Source: Ectobacillus funiculus (GTDB lineage: Bacteria > Bacillota > Bacilli > Bacillales > Bacillaceae_G). From it: a DNA stretch of 64,000 bases. A program made the translations under genes and the position numbers. Positions within the stretch are counted from its first letter, which is position 1, and each line of letters starts with the position of its first letter. This document shows, in pieces, positions 17,109 to 25,978 of this stretch. Location: positions 310,001-374,000 of the forward strand of contig NZ_SCFM01000004.1 in NCBI RefSeq assembly GCF_004138295.1, given 5' to 3'. A model generated the notes under the pieces. The model saw nothing but the letters and a program-made list of their open reading frames with translations, had not been told where the DNA came from and ran no database searches.

Positions 17109-18294
17109 AGGAACTGTGCTAGAGATTCAAAAGAAAAATATTTTGCTCCTTACTCGCGACGGAAGGTTTGTGAAATGCACAAAAAAGCAAGGAAGCTATG
17201 CAATTGGGCAAGAAATTATATTTACCGAGGAAGAATTGCTGCCAAACAGAACACATTTATTCAGCTCCCCCTTTTTGAAACCCATATTTATATTAATTTG
17301 TTGCTTCCTTACTTCATCTTTGTTTTTCTATGACGGGGAGCATGATAAAGTTATGGCTTACGTATCTGTCGATATAAATCCAAGTGTGGAAGTAAGCGTG
17401 GATAGCAACCTTCGCGTACTCCGCTTAGAGGCTTATAATGCAGAGGGTAAACAAATTCTAAAAGAGCTTACAAATTGGAAAAAGCAACCTCTATCTGATG
17501 TTATTGAACAGGTTATAAATCAATGCCAACTAGATGGATATCTAAGAAAAGGGACACAGGTTGCCCTTACCTCTGTTGTAGCCGACAATAATAAAGCATT
17601 TCAACAAAAGCTGGAACCCGTTTTACAAACGGTAAGAACAAAGTATGCGAAGGAAAGTGTATCGATAGTGCACCAAGAGGGGACTATTCAAATGAGGGAA
17701 AACGCCAAGGAATCAAACATGAGCACCGGCACTTATATGAAAAAAGAGAAAACTGAGAAATCTCCTTTGCTCATCCCGAAAGCACCTTCTCCTTCAGAAG
17801 AACGGCACGATTCCGATACCCCAGAAGAAACAGAAAAAGAACAGGTGAAAAAGGAAAAAGAATCATCGTACCAAGATAACAAGCATGGAGAACCAATTAA
17901 GCGGAATAAAGAACAGCTTTCTCAAACGAACAAAGCTGAAGAACAAATAAAACAAAACCATGAATCATCTTCTCAAACTGACAATCACAAAGAACCGATT
18001 AAACAGAATAATGGACAGCTTCCTCAAACAAACAAAGCTGAAAAACAAATAAAACAGAACCATGAGCAATCTTCTCAAACTGACAAGTACGAAAAACCGA
18101 TTAAACAGAACAATGGACAGCTTTCTCAAACGAACAAAGCTGAAAAACAAATAAAACAGAACCATGAACAACCTTCTCAAACCGACAAGCGCGAAAAACC
18201 GATTAAACAGAACAATAAGCAGCCTTCTCAACAGAACAATAAGCAGCCTTCTCAACAGAACAATGACAAAGAGGCGGGGGAAAAGAGAGCATAG
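17101..18294 (+). CDS. rsgI: Anti-sigma-I factor RsgI with repetitive tail
   Basis: Membrane anti-sigma factor (397 aa) that holds SigI. The N-terminal cytosolic RsgI_N domain (TVLEIQKKNILLLTRDGRFV) is followed by one transmembrane helix (PIFILICCFLTSSLFFY). Next is the conserved extracytoplasmic segment AYVSVDINPSVEVSVDSNLR, which in RsgI proteins undergoes autocleavage at an Asn-Pro; NP is present here. The last third is low-complexity and hydrophilic, with repeated IKQN and QLSQT units. It begins at GTG inside the end of sigI. Confidence 0.94.
   Translation: MNKGTVLEIQKKNILLLTRDGRFVKCTKKQGSYAIGQEIIFTEEELLPNRTHLFSSPFLKPIFILICCFLTSSLFFYDGEHDKVMAYVSVDINPSVEVSVDSNLRVLRLEAYNAEGKQILKELTNWKKQPLSDVIEQVINQCQLDGYLRKGTQVALTSVVADNNKAFQQKLEPVLQTVRTKYAKESVSIVHQEGTIQMRENAKESNMSTGTYMKKEKTEKSPLLIPKAPSPSEERHDSDTPEETEKEQVKKEKESSYQDNKHGEPIKRNKEQLSQTNKAEEQIKQNHESSSQTDNHKEPIKQNNGQLPQTNKAEKQIKQNHEQSSQTDKYEKPIKQNNGQLSQTNKAEKQIKQNHEQPSQTDKREKPIKQNNKQPSQQNNKQPSQQNNDKEAGEKRA
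17875..18268 (+). repeat. 51-bp tandem coding repeats in rsgI
   Basis: About seven units of 17 codons alternate between two versions: NKAEKQIKQNHEQSSQT and DKYEKPIKQNNGQLSQT. They form 102-bp higher-order units and end in two 8-codon NNKQPSQQ units. Near identity of the units suggests recent expansion. Confidence 0.85.
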
Positions 18295-18434
18295 GAAACC
18301 TTTCTATGTTCTTTTTCGATTATGCCAAGCCCCTTTATCAGGAATGAGAGAGGCTGGTTTTGTTACAGACAAGTAAAAGTGCTCCTCAGGAAAATCTGAC
18401 AAGAGTACCTAACAAAATAATTTCACTTCAGATA

Positions 18435-19163
18435 TTATCGAAACCAATTTGTTAATGTTATCATAGAAAGTAAGCCAAAAATAAAGGAAAAGGTTGCAGT
18501 TGTTTCATTTCCATCCCCATGGCTTTCTGGAATCAGCTCTTTATATACAATAAATAGCATTGCACCTGCAGCAAAAGCTAGTCCATAAGGAACAATGAAT
18601 AAAAACGCACCAGTAAAGTGAAAGCCTATCATTGACGAAATAAGTTCAATTAACCCGGTGATAGCAGTATATAAAAAGGCTTTAAAGCGACTCTCATAAT
18701 TTGATATAAGAAATAAAGCTATTAAAAACCCTTCCGGAATGTTTTGCAGTGCAATTGCAAAGGAAACAACCGGCCCTAAATCTTGATAATCACTGGCGTA
18801 ACTTACACCAACGGAAAGACCCTCAGGTACGTTATGAAGAGCTATGGCGATAAATAACAAGGGTGCACTTGTTTGAAATGATACAGTAGATGAGTGATCT
18901 AAATCTATATGAGGAAGATAATAATCTAAAAGTGTCAACACTAGTGTTCCTAAAATAATCCCGATTGAAAGTACCAATAAATTAGAAATTTTTAGTGTAG
19001 AAGGAATTAATCCATACGTAGCGGCAGCCACCATAATTCCAGCTGTATAAGCTAGCAAGTTATCTTTATGACGATGCGAAATGTTTTGTAAAAACACGGC
19101 AGGAACAGCCCCTAATATAGTACATATAGAAGATACAATGATTCCTATGTATACATCTTCCAT
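18435..19163 (-). CDS. ZIP-family divalent metal transporter
   Basis: Metal ion permease (242 aa, about eight membrane helices), probably importing zinc or a related ion. The helix-4 motif HNVPEGLSVGVSY and the helix-5 motif LQNIPEGFLIALF form the metal path. The second motif has Gln where many ZIPs have His. AGGAGG lies 6 bases before the ATG. There is no zinc-uptake regulator site that I can see. Substrate is inferred from family only. Confidence 0.88.
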   Translation of the reverse strand: MEDVYIGIIVSSICTILGAVPAVFLQNISHRHKDNLLAYTAGIMVAAATYGLIPSTLKISNLLVLSIGIILGTLVLTLLDYYLPHIDLDHSSTVSFQTSAPLLFIAIALHNVPEGLSVGVSYASDYQDLGPVVSFAIALQNIPEGFLIALFLISNYESRFKAFLYTAITGLIELISSMIGFHFTGAFLFIVPYGLAFAAGAMLFIVYKELIPESHGDGNETTATFSFIFGLLSMITLTNWFR

Positions 19164-19339
19164 AACATCCTCCTAATCCTATGCTTATCCCAATATATGT
19201 GAGGGATACTTGTGACATGCATTTAATTTCACTGTTCCCAGAATACTCGAACTCGCTTATCTAGCTTCATTTTCTTCAAAAGGACTTCCTTCGACCAAAA
19301 ATTAGGGTTTCAATAACTAATGCAGCTGTACGAGACCGC

Positions 19340-19477
19340 TAAAGAAAACTCACCGATTGGCGAGCCCTGCCCTTGGGCGAAGATAGAGGCGTAGTTGCAC
19401 TTATACTTTGTTCCTAAAATTTCTAACTACGCCGAACTGTCTTCCTGCTAGAAATTTATACTTTCTTAAAGTGTAAG
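19340..19477 (+). repeat. 134-bp repeat, near-consensus copy
   Basis: Starts TAAAGAAAACTCACCGATTG, keeps GCGAGCCCTGCCCTTGGGC and ends ACTTTCTTAAAGTGTAAG. It lies in the gap between the ZIP transporter and the MFS gene, next to a large inverted repeat. Confidence 0.9.
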
Positions 19478-19501
19478 AAAAGAAGACAAGGTCCGCCTTT
19501 T

Positions 19502-19574
19502 ATGGCAGCGTAGGGGTGGGCCGGAGTAAAAGGCGCTTTTTGCCTTTTGTGGAGGTTCAGTCCTACGCTGCCAT
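19502..19574. repeat. Nested inverted repeat (73 bp)
   Basis: The outer arms ATGGCAGCGTAGG (19502-19514) and CCTACGCTGCCAT (19562-19574) match perfectly. Inside them AAAAGGC and GCCTTTT (19528-19534, 19542-19548) form a second stem. It is not a simple terminator, because the outer stem has no T-run. No open reading frame is attached. Confidence 0.8.
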
Positions 19575-19628
19575 TTTGGGCCTTGGGAGCTAGACACCTC
19601 CCCGAAAAGTTATACTCTCTTATCCTGT

Positions 19629-19656
19629 AAAAAAAGATCGGCTTTCACCGATCTTT
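19629..19656 (-). terminator. Terminator of the seven-gene operon
   Basis: The stem AAAGATCGG/CCGATCTTT is followed by T-run on the minus strand, 7 bases after the MFS stop codon. Confidence 0.85.
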
Positions 19657-19662
19657 GATGGA

Positions 19663-21396
19663 TTATTCTGTTACTGCTGTATCTAGCGCTGCATCTACAG
19701 CACGCTTCCGTAAAAACAACAAACTTCCACTGCATACAACAGCCAATACTAAGCCGCTCCAAAAGGCCTTCGTCATTGCTTTTACTAAATATGTTTCCGC
19801 ATCATCTCTTATGTCACCTTGAATATCATTTACTTCCTTTTCAGTACTCTGCAGCTCCGCGTCCACTTTTGTTTCAATTTCCTTTTCCGCTTGTGGTGGC
19901 AGCTGAGCTCCTTGTGGCAATGTTTGCAGAACTTCTTGTTTTTTCTTTACAATAGTCTGTTGACGCAATTCAGCTGATATTTTAAATTCCCCCAGCTTTT
20001 TCGCTTCTTCAAAGAAGTTGCTTCTTTGTTTCTCCAGTCTTGCAATGGCTTGCTCTGTCACTTGAGAAGGTAACTCTGCTTTTTGGAAACGTGTTATCCC
20101 CTTATCTACTATTTCAGAAGAGTAAGTATTTAAAAAGCTCAGGGTGAGAGATACAAATAACGATACCCCGATTGCGCCTCCCATATTTCGTGATGTTGCA
20201 AAAATGCCCGAACCTAACGATACGTGTTTGTCTGATACAGACGCCGTACAAACTGTCACACTCGTAACCATGATAATACCTAACCCAGTACCGAGCATTA
20301 TCATTACAAAAACAAGATGTTTCAGGGATACATTCGCATCCAAATTAACTAACAATGCAAAGCCTGCAACTGTAAATATGTATCCCAAAACCATTGGCAT
20401 AAAATAACCAATACGATCAATCAAACGGCCAATCATAGGTGCTACCACAAGCATAACGGCCGAGAGTGGTGTAATCAGAAAGGAAGACTGTAAAGTGTCG
20501 TATCCTTTGACTTGCGTAAAATAAATTGGCAGCAGGATAAGTGTTCCCATCAAGAGTACACCACCCAAAAAGTTAGACAGAATTCCTCCGACATAATGCC
20601 GATTTTGAAAAATCGTGAAGTCTACCAGGGGCTGACGCACTTTTCTTTCTATTAATACAAATAATAGTGCCGACACTAAACTTATCCCAAAATACAGATA
20701 AATTACTTGAGAAGTCCATCCTAATTCTTCGCCTTGGAGAATCGCATAAGTAAGAAAATATAAGCCTGCACTAAGTGTCGCTATTCCCCAAAAATCAAGG
20801 CTAAACGGTGTCCGCACATCGTGATGCCCCTTAAATGCTATCCGTATGAAAGGATATGATAGAACGACAACCGGAACATTAATGTAGAAAACCCATCTCC
20901 AGTTGATATATTCAGTTACTACTCCGCCTAGACTCGGTCCAACAGCGACTGCCAATGCTCCTACCGCTCCCCAAATCCCCATTGCCAAGCCTGTTTTTTC
21001 TGGCGGCACCGCTGTACGCACAAGCATCATACTAGCAGGAATTATCATAGCCCCTCCAATTCCCTGAAGCACCCGGGCGACAATTAAAACTTCTTCGTTT
21101 GGTGCAATTCCGCAAAAAAAGGAACTGATCGTGAAAATGACAAGCCCTATCAAAAAGAAACGCGACCTTCCAAACATATCCGCAAGCTTCCCAAAGGTAA
21201 CCAGTAAAACTGCTAATGTAAGAACAAACGCATTGATGATCCAAGATGCCACACTTAGAGTGATACCATAATCTTCAATAATGGTTGGCAACGCTATATT
21301 TACGACTGTGCTGTCCAAGAACACAAGAAATAAGCCAAGACTGACTGCGAATACCTGTTTCAAACCACCGTATTGTACTGTCGGTTGATTTGTCAT
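19663..21396 (-). CDS. DHA2-family MFS exporter (EmrB/QacA type)
   Basis: Proton-driven multidrug or metabolite efflux protein (577 aa), last gene of the seven-gene operon. The 14-helix DHA2 pattern is clear: FLVFLDSTVVNIALPTI in helix 1, GKLADMFGRSRFF in the first loop and GAVGALAVAVGPSLGGVV in helix 5. Unusually, about 120 residues of charged helical sequence (about 420-540, rich in Lys, Glu and Gln) separate the last two membrane helices. This is much longer than the common loop. Placement suggests it exports the product of the upstream genes. The start has GGAGGGG upstream. Confidence 0.9.
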   Translation of the reverse strand: MTNQPTVQYGGLKQVFAVSLGLFLVFLDSTVVNIALPTIIEDYGITLSVASWIINAFVLTLAVLLVTFGKLADMFGRSRFFLIGLVIFTISSFFCGIAPNEEVLIVARVLQGIGGAMIIPASMMLVRTAVPPEKTGLAMGIWGAVGALAVAVGPSLGGVVTEYINWRWVFYINVPVVVLSYPFIRIAFKGHHDVRTPFSLDFWGIATLSAGLYFLTYAILQGEELGWTSQVIYLYFGISLVSALLFVLIERKVRQPLVDFTIFQNRHYVGGILSNFLGGVLLMGTLILLPIYFTQVKGYDTLQSSFLITPLSAVMLVVAPMIGRLIDRIGYFMPMVLGYIFTVAGFALLVNLDANVSLKHLVFVMIMLGTGLGIIMVTSVTVCTASVSDKHVSLGSGIFATSRNMGGAIGVSLFVSLTLSFLNTYSSEIVDKGITRFQKAELPSQVTEQAIARLEKQRSNFFEEAKKLGEFKISAELRQQTIVKKKQEVLQTLPQGAQLPPQAEKEIETKVDAELQSTEKEVNDIQGDIRDDAETYLVKAMTKAFWSGLVLAVVCSGSLLFLRKRAVDAALDTAVTE

Positions 21397-21413
21397 AGCC
21401 TTTCCCCTCCATT

Positions 21414-22574
21414 TTACAATTGCGTTGGAACATCCAATACAATCTTACCGATAAGCTCCTTTAACACTTCAGGTGTAGGGCCCATTACAGAACCTGCTTT
21501 GCTGTCCCTAATATAGCGTTCAATCGGAGAGTGCGCTGAGTACGCGTACCCACCACATACCTTTAGCCCTAAATCAGCCAATTGCATGGCAGCTTGACAA
21601 GCCATCACCTTGATTTCCAATGTACTTACCATATCCAATTGATTTAGTTCTAATTTCAGCACTACTGTATCTAACGCTTTTTCCGCCTGATCACAGATAA
21701 TTTTCATTTCTCCCACGATTTGCTGGATACTTTGAAAATTTGATAGATTCGTGTTAATATGCGCATAAAAACGTTTCTTGACATAGGATACGGACTCTTC
21801 ATAAATCGCTTTCGCAATTCCGATGTTTAACGCAGAAATACCGATTTGTCCCATCGGAAGCAGAGATTCCCTTACGATTTTAAATCCTTCTCCCTCTTTT
21901 CCAATGAGCATCTCTTCATCAAGCTGACAATCAATAGTCATCGGAGCACTTTGATTTCCGCGCAATCCCATCCCTTCCCAAATTCCCCCTAAGGTAATAC
22001 CAGGATGTTCCTTAGGAATCACATAAAAATTGCTTTGCATAGAATTCTTTGCGAAAGTGGCTTTGGAATTCGTTACGTATATATCAGCCTCTCCCGCACT
22101 TGTTACCATTATTTTATTCGTATTTAGCCGGAAATTCTTATCTATCTTTTCTGCCTGACTGACTGGTAGGAAAAAATAACATCCAGAACCCGCTTCACTT
22201 AAAGCGATGGTTGCCAAACGTTTCCCTTGTGCCATAAGCCCTAGCTGCTCTGATATATATAGCTGCTGCTTACCATATAACATGATAGACGCGGCTGATG
22301 TATGCTGCACATAAACAAGGGCTGTCGATGCACATGCTTGTGCTAGCTTTACTACAACTTCTTTGTATATACGAGGAGTCCCTCCCATTCCTCCAAGCTC
22401 TTTTGGAATCATAAGACCTAAAAGCCCCTCTTCTCCCAACGCAGCCAGATTTTCTCTTGGAAATGCTCGTTCCGTATCCCACTTTTTCGCATTAGGGATG
22501 AGGTAATCCACTACAACATCGTCCACTTTTTCCAGAATATCCGAGAGTGACTGTTGCAATTCCTGTGTCTTCAC
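21414..22574 (-). CDS. Acyl-CoA dehydrogenase family protein
   Basis: FAD-dependent dehydrogenase/oxidase fold (386 aa). An N-terminal helical domain (LGEEGLLGLMIPKELGGMGG) is followed by the ALSEAGSGCYFF strand region, where catabolic enzymes have LTEPxAGSD, and a C-terminal helical domain with GGYAYSAHSPIERYIRDSKA. The usual catalytic Glu region near the end reads SVMGPTPEVLKEL and no Glu is obvious at the family site. It may therefore desaturate or oxidise an unusual substrate rather than do beta-oxidation. Starts at GTG, overlapping the upstream U32 gene by 4 bases. Confidence 0.85.
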   Translation of the reverse strand: MKTQELQQSLSDILEKVDDVVVDYLIPNAKKWDTERAFPRENLAALGEEGLLGLMIPKELGGMGGTPRIYKEVVVKLAQACASTALVYVQHTSAASIMLYGKQQLYISEQLGLMAQGKRLATIALSEAGSGCYFFLPVSQAEKIDKNFRLNTNKIMVTSAGEADIYVTNSKATFAKNSMQSNFYVIPKEHPGITLGGIWEGMGLRGNQSAPMTIDCQLDEEMLIGKEGEGFKIVRESLLPMGQIGISALNIGIAKAIYEESVSYVKKRFYAHINTNLSNFQSIQQIVGEMKIICDQAEKALDTVVLKLELNQLDMVSTLEIKVMACQAAMQLADLGLKVCGGYAYSAHSPIERYIRDSKAGSVMGPTPEVLKELIGKIVLDVPTQL

Positions 22575-23443
22575 TTTACGGTCTCCTGTCTAATTTGTTT
22601 TGGAGAAAAGCGAAAATCATCGCAAATGGAGTCAACTTCAAACGACTCCTCTCCAGCCCATTCTTTGTTTTGTACCACGATATTGCCGTATACAATCAGT
22701 TCACCCAACCTTTGGCGATTCTCTTTTGCAATTCGTATCATAGTATCTTCAAATCTATTCCACCGTTGACGAGGCTCAATGTAAATCGCTTCATTGCATA
22801 AATGACCGCAATTTCCGACAGTTTCATTATAAGCGCGGGCTGTATGACAAGAACGGGACATCGATGCCATCGCATAGCCTAAAAAAGCATTAACAGCAAT
22901 GCCTTCCTTGCGAAGCGATTGAATAGACTCCTGCATTCCCGGTCCTATATCCAGATCAATTTCCTGCACTCCATATTGCTGGAGCAACACTATAATTGAA
23001 TCAGAGTCCACATTTACTTGAAAATACATTTGCCTAATGTCAGCAGTTTCGTTTTGTAAAATATCCTCGTACCATGGGCAATTTATAAAGCTATATACAA
23101 GCTGTCTTCCCAATGAAAAAGAAACATGCGACGGATTTTGTTGTGACACCAAATAATGAAGTGTTCCCCAGTCATTGACTACAATGTTAAGAGGAAGATG
23201 AAAGAGTTGCTGAACCTTTTCCATTACACGCCCAAAATGGGCTTCAAACAAGATAGGGAGTTCAATTTTAGCGTTCTTCCCTTGTTGTAAAATATATTGA
23301 ATATGCTCTTCGTTCAATCCCGCCATCTTATGAATACAACCCGAATGTCCCAAGCAAATAGTGTCATAATCCTCAAGGAAAAGACTCGATAATGTATACA
23401 GCTGATCATGATGAACTCTGAGTTCTTTTTTGGAAGTATTCAA
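22571..23443 (-). CDS. U32-family protein, UbiV-like
   Basis: Second of two adjacent U32-type proteins (290 aa). It has the cysteine pattern CX(14)CX(3)C in SCHTARAYNETVGNCGHLC and further Cys in TICLGHSGC, resembling the 4Fe-4S site of UbiV. UbiU/UbiV pairs carry out oxygen-independent hydroxylation in ubiquinone synthesis; Bacillaceae make menaquinone, so the substrate here must differ. The start is a TTG at 23443 with GGAGGG 6 bases upstream; an earlier ATG would overlap the previous gene by 49 bases. Function is inferred from family only. Confidence 0.75.
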   Translation of the reverse strand: MNTSKKELRVHHDQLYTLSSLFLEDYDTICLGHSGCIHKMAGLNEEHIQYILQQGKNAKIELPILFEAHFGRVMEKVQQLFHLPLNIVVNDWGTLHYLVSQQNPSHVSFSLGRQLVYSFINCPWYEDILQNETADIRQMYFQVNVDSDSIIVLLQQYGVQEIDLDIGPGMQESIQSLRKEGIAVNAFLGYAMASMSRSCHTARAYNETVGNCGHLCNEAIYIEPRQRWNRFEDTMIRIAKENRQRLGELIVYGNIVVQNKEWAGEESFEVDSICDDFRFSPKQIRQETVK

Positions 23444-23454
23444 GCTTCGCCCTC

Positions 23455-24414
23455 CTATACATACATTTGATTGGTGCGCGTAGGAAGATATGTGCAGCGG
23501 CACTTTTCACAAAACCTCGGTACCCACTTCATAACCCACATTAATTGTTCCTGCTCCATGATTTCCTTCTTGACTGCAATAGAAACGCTCTCAAGTCCAA
23601 GCTCTTTCCATTGCCGGAATACATCGACTACAAGAGAAAGAGAAACAGGGTTTGGGGCTTCTCTGCCTATAAATTTAATGGCGCGTACACCAGCCTCCAC
23701 AAGTTCTTCCAAATTGCACAAACTGCAGTCTGTTGCACTATCAAGTAACGTCATCTGACTCACTATACTGCCGTCTGGAAACTCTACACGATAACCAGAT
23801 CGTATCCCTTCGCCTATTTCAGCATTATTAGGACTCTCCCACAGCCGGCATGCTGCCGGCACGCTGCCGGTACCAAAGTTCCCGGTTATCATCATCTCAA
23901 GACCTTCTTGTTTCCAGCGCTTTATTTCTTCAAGCGTTGTACTATGCCCTACTGTAATACGAGCAATCCCCTTTTCGCGAAGCATACGGACTGCGTACTT
24001 ATTTACGGGAGCAATCGTTGATCCAGAAATGAAGGCTACACGCTTTTGAAAGCCCTTTAAAAGTTCCAGCGTTTGAAACGAAGAGACAGTCACAAAATCC
24101 ACTCCCAATTCAACAGCTTGGGCCACGTGCCCTATGTATAGCTGCTCAAGTTCCCGTGGAATATAGGATGCATTCGCCATAAAGATAACCTGAACGCTTT
24201 TCCTCTTGGCAAGATCCATCACTTCTTGAAGCGATTCCCAGTTTTCAAAGTGCGCTGGATATCCAGCAACGGTTTGGAAACGATTATCAAAAGAAAGCTG
24301 CTGGAGCAATGGATGTCGAACACCGACATAAATTTCATCAACTCCAGCTTCTAACATTTCCTGCAGCATAAACTTGGATCGTACAGGCGCAACAAGCTTT
24401 AATTGGTCTAACAT
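23455..24414 (-). CDS. U32-family peptidase-like protein, UbiU-like
   Basis: First of the U32 pair (319 aa). It has the U32 TIM-barrel strands (GVDEIYVGVRHP, GVDFVTVSSFQTLELL) and the family segment CSLCNLEELVEAGVRAIKF. Six cysteines (189, 230, 233, 302, 305, 307) can hold a 4Fe-4S cluster. The final FCEKCRCTYL cluster is beyond the usual four. U32 relatives (UbiU, RlhA, TrhP) act as oxygen-independent hydroxylases rather than peptidases. Its ATG directly follows the stop of the NifS-like gene, so the genes are coupled. Confidence 0.8.
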   Translation of the reverse strand: MLDQLKLVAPVRSKFMLQEMLEAGVDEIYVGVRHPLLQQLSFDNRFQTVAGYPAHFENWESLQEVMDLAKRKSVQVIFMANASYIPRELEQLYIGHVAQAVELGVDFVTVSSFQTLELLKGFQKRVAFISGSTIAPVNKYAVRMLREKGIARITVGHSTTLEEIKRWKQEGLEMMITGNFGTGSVPAACRLWESPNNAEIGEGIRSGYRVEFPDGSIVSQMTLLDSATDCSLCNLEELVEAGVRAIKFIGREAPNPVSLSLVVDVFRQWKELGLESVSIAVKKEIMEQEQLMWVMKWVPRFCEKCRCTYLPTRTNQMYV

Positions 24415-25596
24415 CTACACCTTCTCCTTTACTTGCGGAAGCATCTGTCGCAGCGTATATACAGACTGAGATAAACTTCGAATTAGGTAGTCTATATCTT
24501 CTCGTGTTGTGTACTTTCCAAAACTGATTCGCAGCGATGATTTAATTCTATCTTCAGAATGTCCTAATGCCTGCAAAACATGGGACAGCTTTACTTTCTC
24601 TGAACTGCAAGCGGATCCTACAGAAACTGCTATGCCGTATATCTCATTCAAAATTGCCGCCAATGCTTCGGAACGGATATGAGCAAATGCCACATTCAAC
24701 GTTCCTGGTAAGCTATGGCCGGTGTCTATTGTTCCATTTACATCGAAATCTGCTATTGACGTCTGCAACCTCTCCAACAAATAAGCCTTCAATTCTATCA
24801 TCTTATCGTATTGTACAGGCAGTTCCGCATACGCTAAGCTGCAAGCAACTCCAAATCCTATGGCCCCCAGCACATTTTCCGTTCCGCCACGCCAGCCATT
24901 CTCCTGACCTCCCCCATGTACTAAAGGCTGCAAGGATGTCGAGTCTTTCATATATAAAGCACCGACCCCCTTCGGTCCATATAACTTGTGAGAAGAAAAG
25001 GATAGCGCATCAACTCCTAAATCCGTTACATGTACAGGAACTTTCCCAACAGCTTGCACCGCATCTACATGAAAGAAAACATGGGGATTGATAGCCTTTA
25101 TCGTTTGAAGCATTTGCTTAATAGGTTGAATAGTCCCCGTTTCATTATTTGCCATCATAACTGAGACCAGCACCGTATTCGGACGCATTGCTTGCTCCAA
25201 GCTTTCAATTTGAACAATACCTTCTTGGTTAACAGGTAAATATGTGACCTCTACTCCTCTATTCTCGTAGAAGCGGCACACTTCTAAAGTAGCTGGATGC
25301 TCAATTTGCGTAGTAATAATATGGACATTTTCCTCTTCAAAAGCATGCAAATATCCCTTCAAAGCAAAGTTAACCGCCTCTGTTCCACTTGATGTGAAAA
25401 TAATTTGATTGTCTTCCCCTGCACCAATTAGCTTGCAAGCTTGTAATTTCGCTTCTTGCACTTTGCTTTTAGCTATTCGGCCAAGAGAATGAATGCTAGA
25501 GGGGTTCCCAAATGTACCAATATGCTCTTTTAAAACATCCACCACTTCCTCACGAAGAGGAGTGGTGGCATTGTAATCAAAGTATTTGCCAATCAT
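24415..25596 (-). CDS. Cysteine desulfurase (NifS/IscS family)
   Basis: PLP enzyme (393 aa) that takes sulfur from cysteine for Fe-S clusters or thio-groups. DYNATTPLREEV opens the fold, SFSSHKLYGPKGVGALY carries the PLP Lys (about residue 203), and VSVGSACSSEKVKLSHVL carries the catalytic Cys (about residue 330). GGGQENGWRGGTEN is also typical. It lies 12 bases after the scaffold gene. No iscR, sufB or sufD accompanies it, so it looks dedicated to this operon, probably to build the clusters of the U32 proteins. Confidence 0.93.
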   Translation of the reverse strand: MIGKYFDYNATTPLREEVVDVLKEHIGTFGNPSSIHSLGRIAKSKVQEAKLQACKLIGAGEDNQIIFTSSGTEAVNFALKGYLHAFEEENVHIITTQIEHPATLEVCRFYENRGVEVTYLPVNQEGIVQIESLEQAMRPNTVLVSVMMANNETGTIQPIKQMLQTIKAINPHVFFHVDAVQAVGKVPVHVTDLGVDALSFSSHKLYGPKGVGALYMKDSTSLQPLVHGGGQENGWRGGTENVLGAIGFGVACSLAYAELPVQYDKMIELKAYLLERLQTSIADFDVNGTIDTGHSLPGTLNVAFAHIRSEALAAILNEIYGIAVSVGSACSSEKVKLSHVLQALGHSEDRIKSSLRISFGKYTTREDIDYLIRSLSQSVYTLRQMLPQVKEKV

Positions 25597-25608
25597 AACG
25601 AGAGCCTC

Positions 25609-25965
25609 CTACACAGCCACTTGTTCAAGTTGAGTAAACAATTCGTGCAGAATGTACAGGCAATGCATTTGCGGAGGCTCTAGTTCCCCTAGCATTGCTT
25701 CACGTATATCAATAGGTGTGGCTATAATCTCTGATAGTTGCTTTCCGATGATATAATGAGCAAAAATATCTGCTGTGGCAAGAGATGTAGCACAGCCGTA
25801 TGCAGTGAATTTTGCATCCTTCACTTTTTCCTGGACAATGCGTAACTTTAAAAAAATCGTATCTCCACAAACTGAATTGCCAATTTTTAATTCCTGGTTC
25901 GCATTTGGCAACTCACCTGAATGTTTAGGATTACTGAAATGAGCTACAATGGTTGGGTTATACAT
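25609..25965 (-). CDS. IscU/NifU-type Fe-S scaffold protein
   Basis: Small scaffold (118 aa) on which Fe-S clusters are assembled. The three cluster cysteines are in place: Cys33 in NSVCGDTIFL, Cys58 in YGCATSLATAD and Cys102 in MHCLYILHEL. The Asp after the first Cys is kept. It lies directly before the desulfurase gene, the usual partner. The combination differs from the suf system that Bacillus species normally use for housekeeping. Confidence 0.9.
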   Translation of the reverse strand: MYNPTIVAHFSNPKHSGELPNANQELKIGNSVCGDTIFLKLRIVQEKVKDAKFTAYGCATSLATADIFAHYIIGKQLSEIIATPIDIREAMLGELEPPQMHCLYILHELFTQLEQVAV

Positions 25966-25978
25966 CCTCTTTCACCTC

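Noticed and set aside
17965-18255. 96-codon antisense frame opposite rsgI
   Set aside because: It mirrors the tandem repeats of rsgI, with a repetitive Leu/Phe-rich composition, and lacks a ribosome site.
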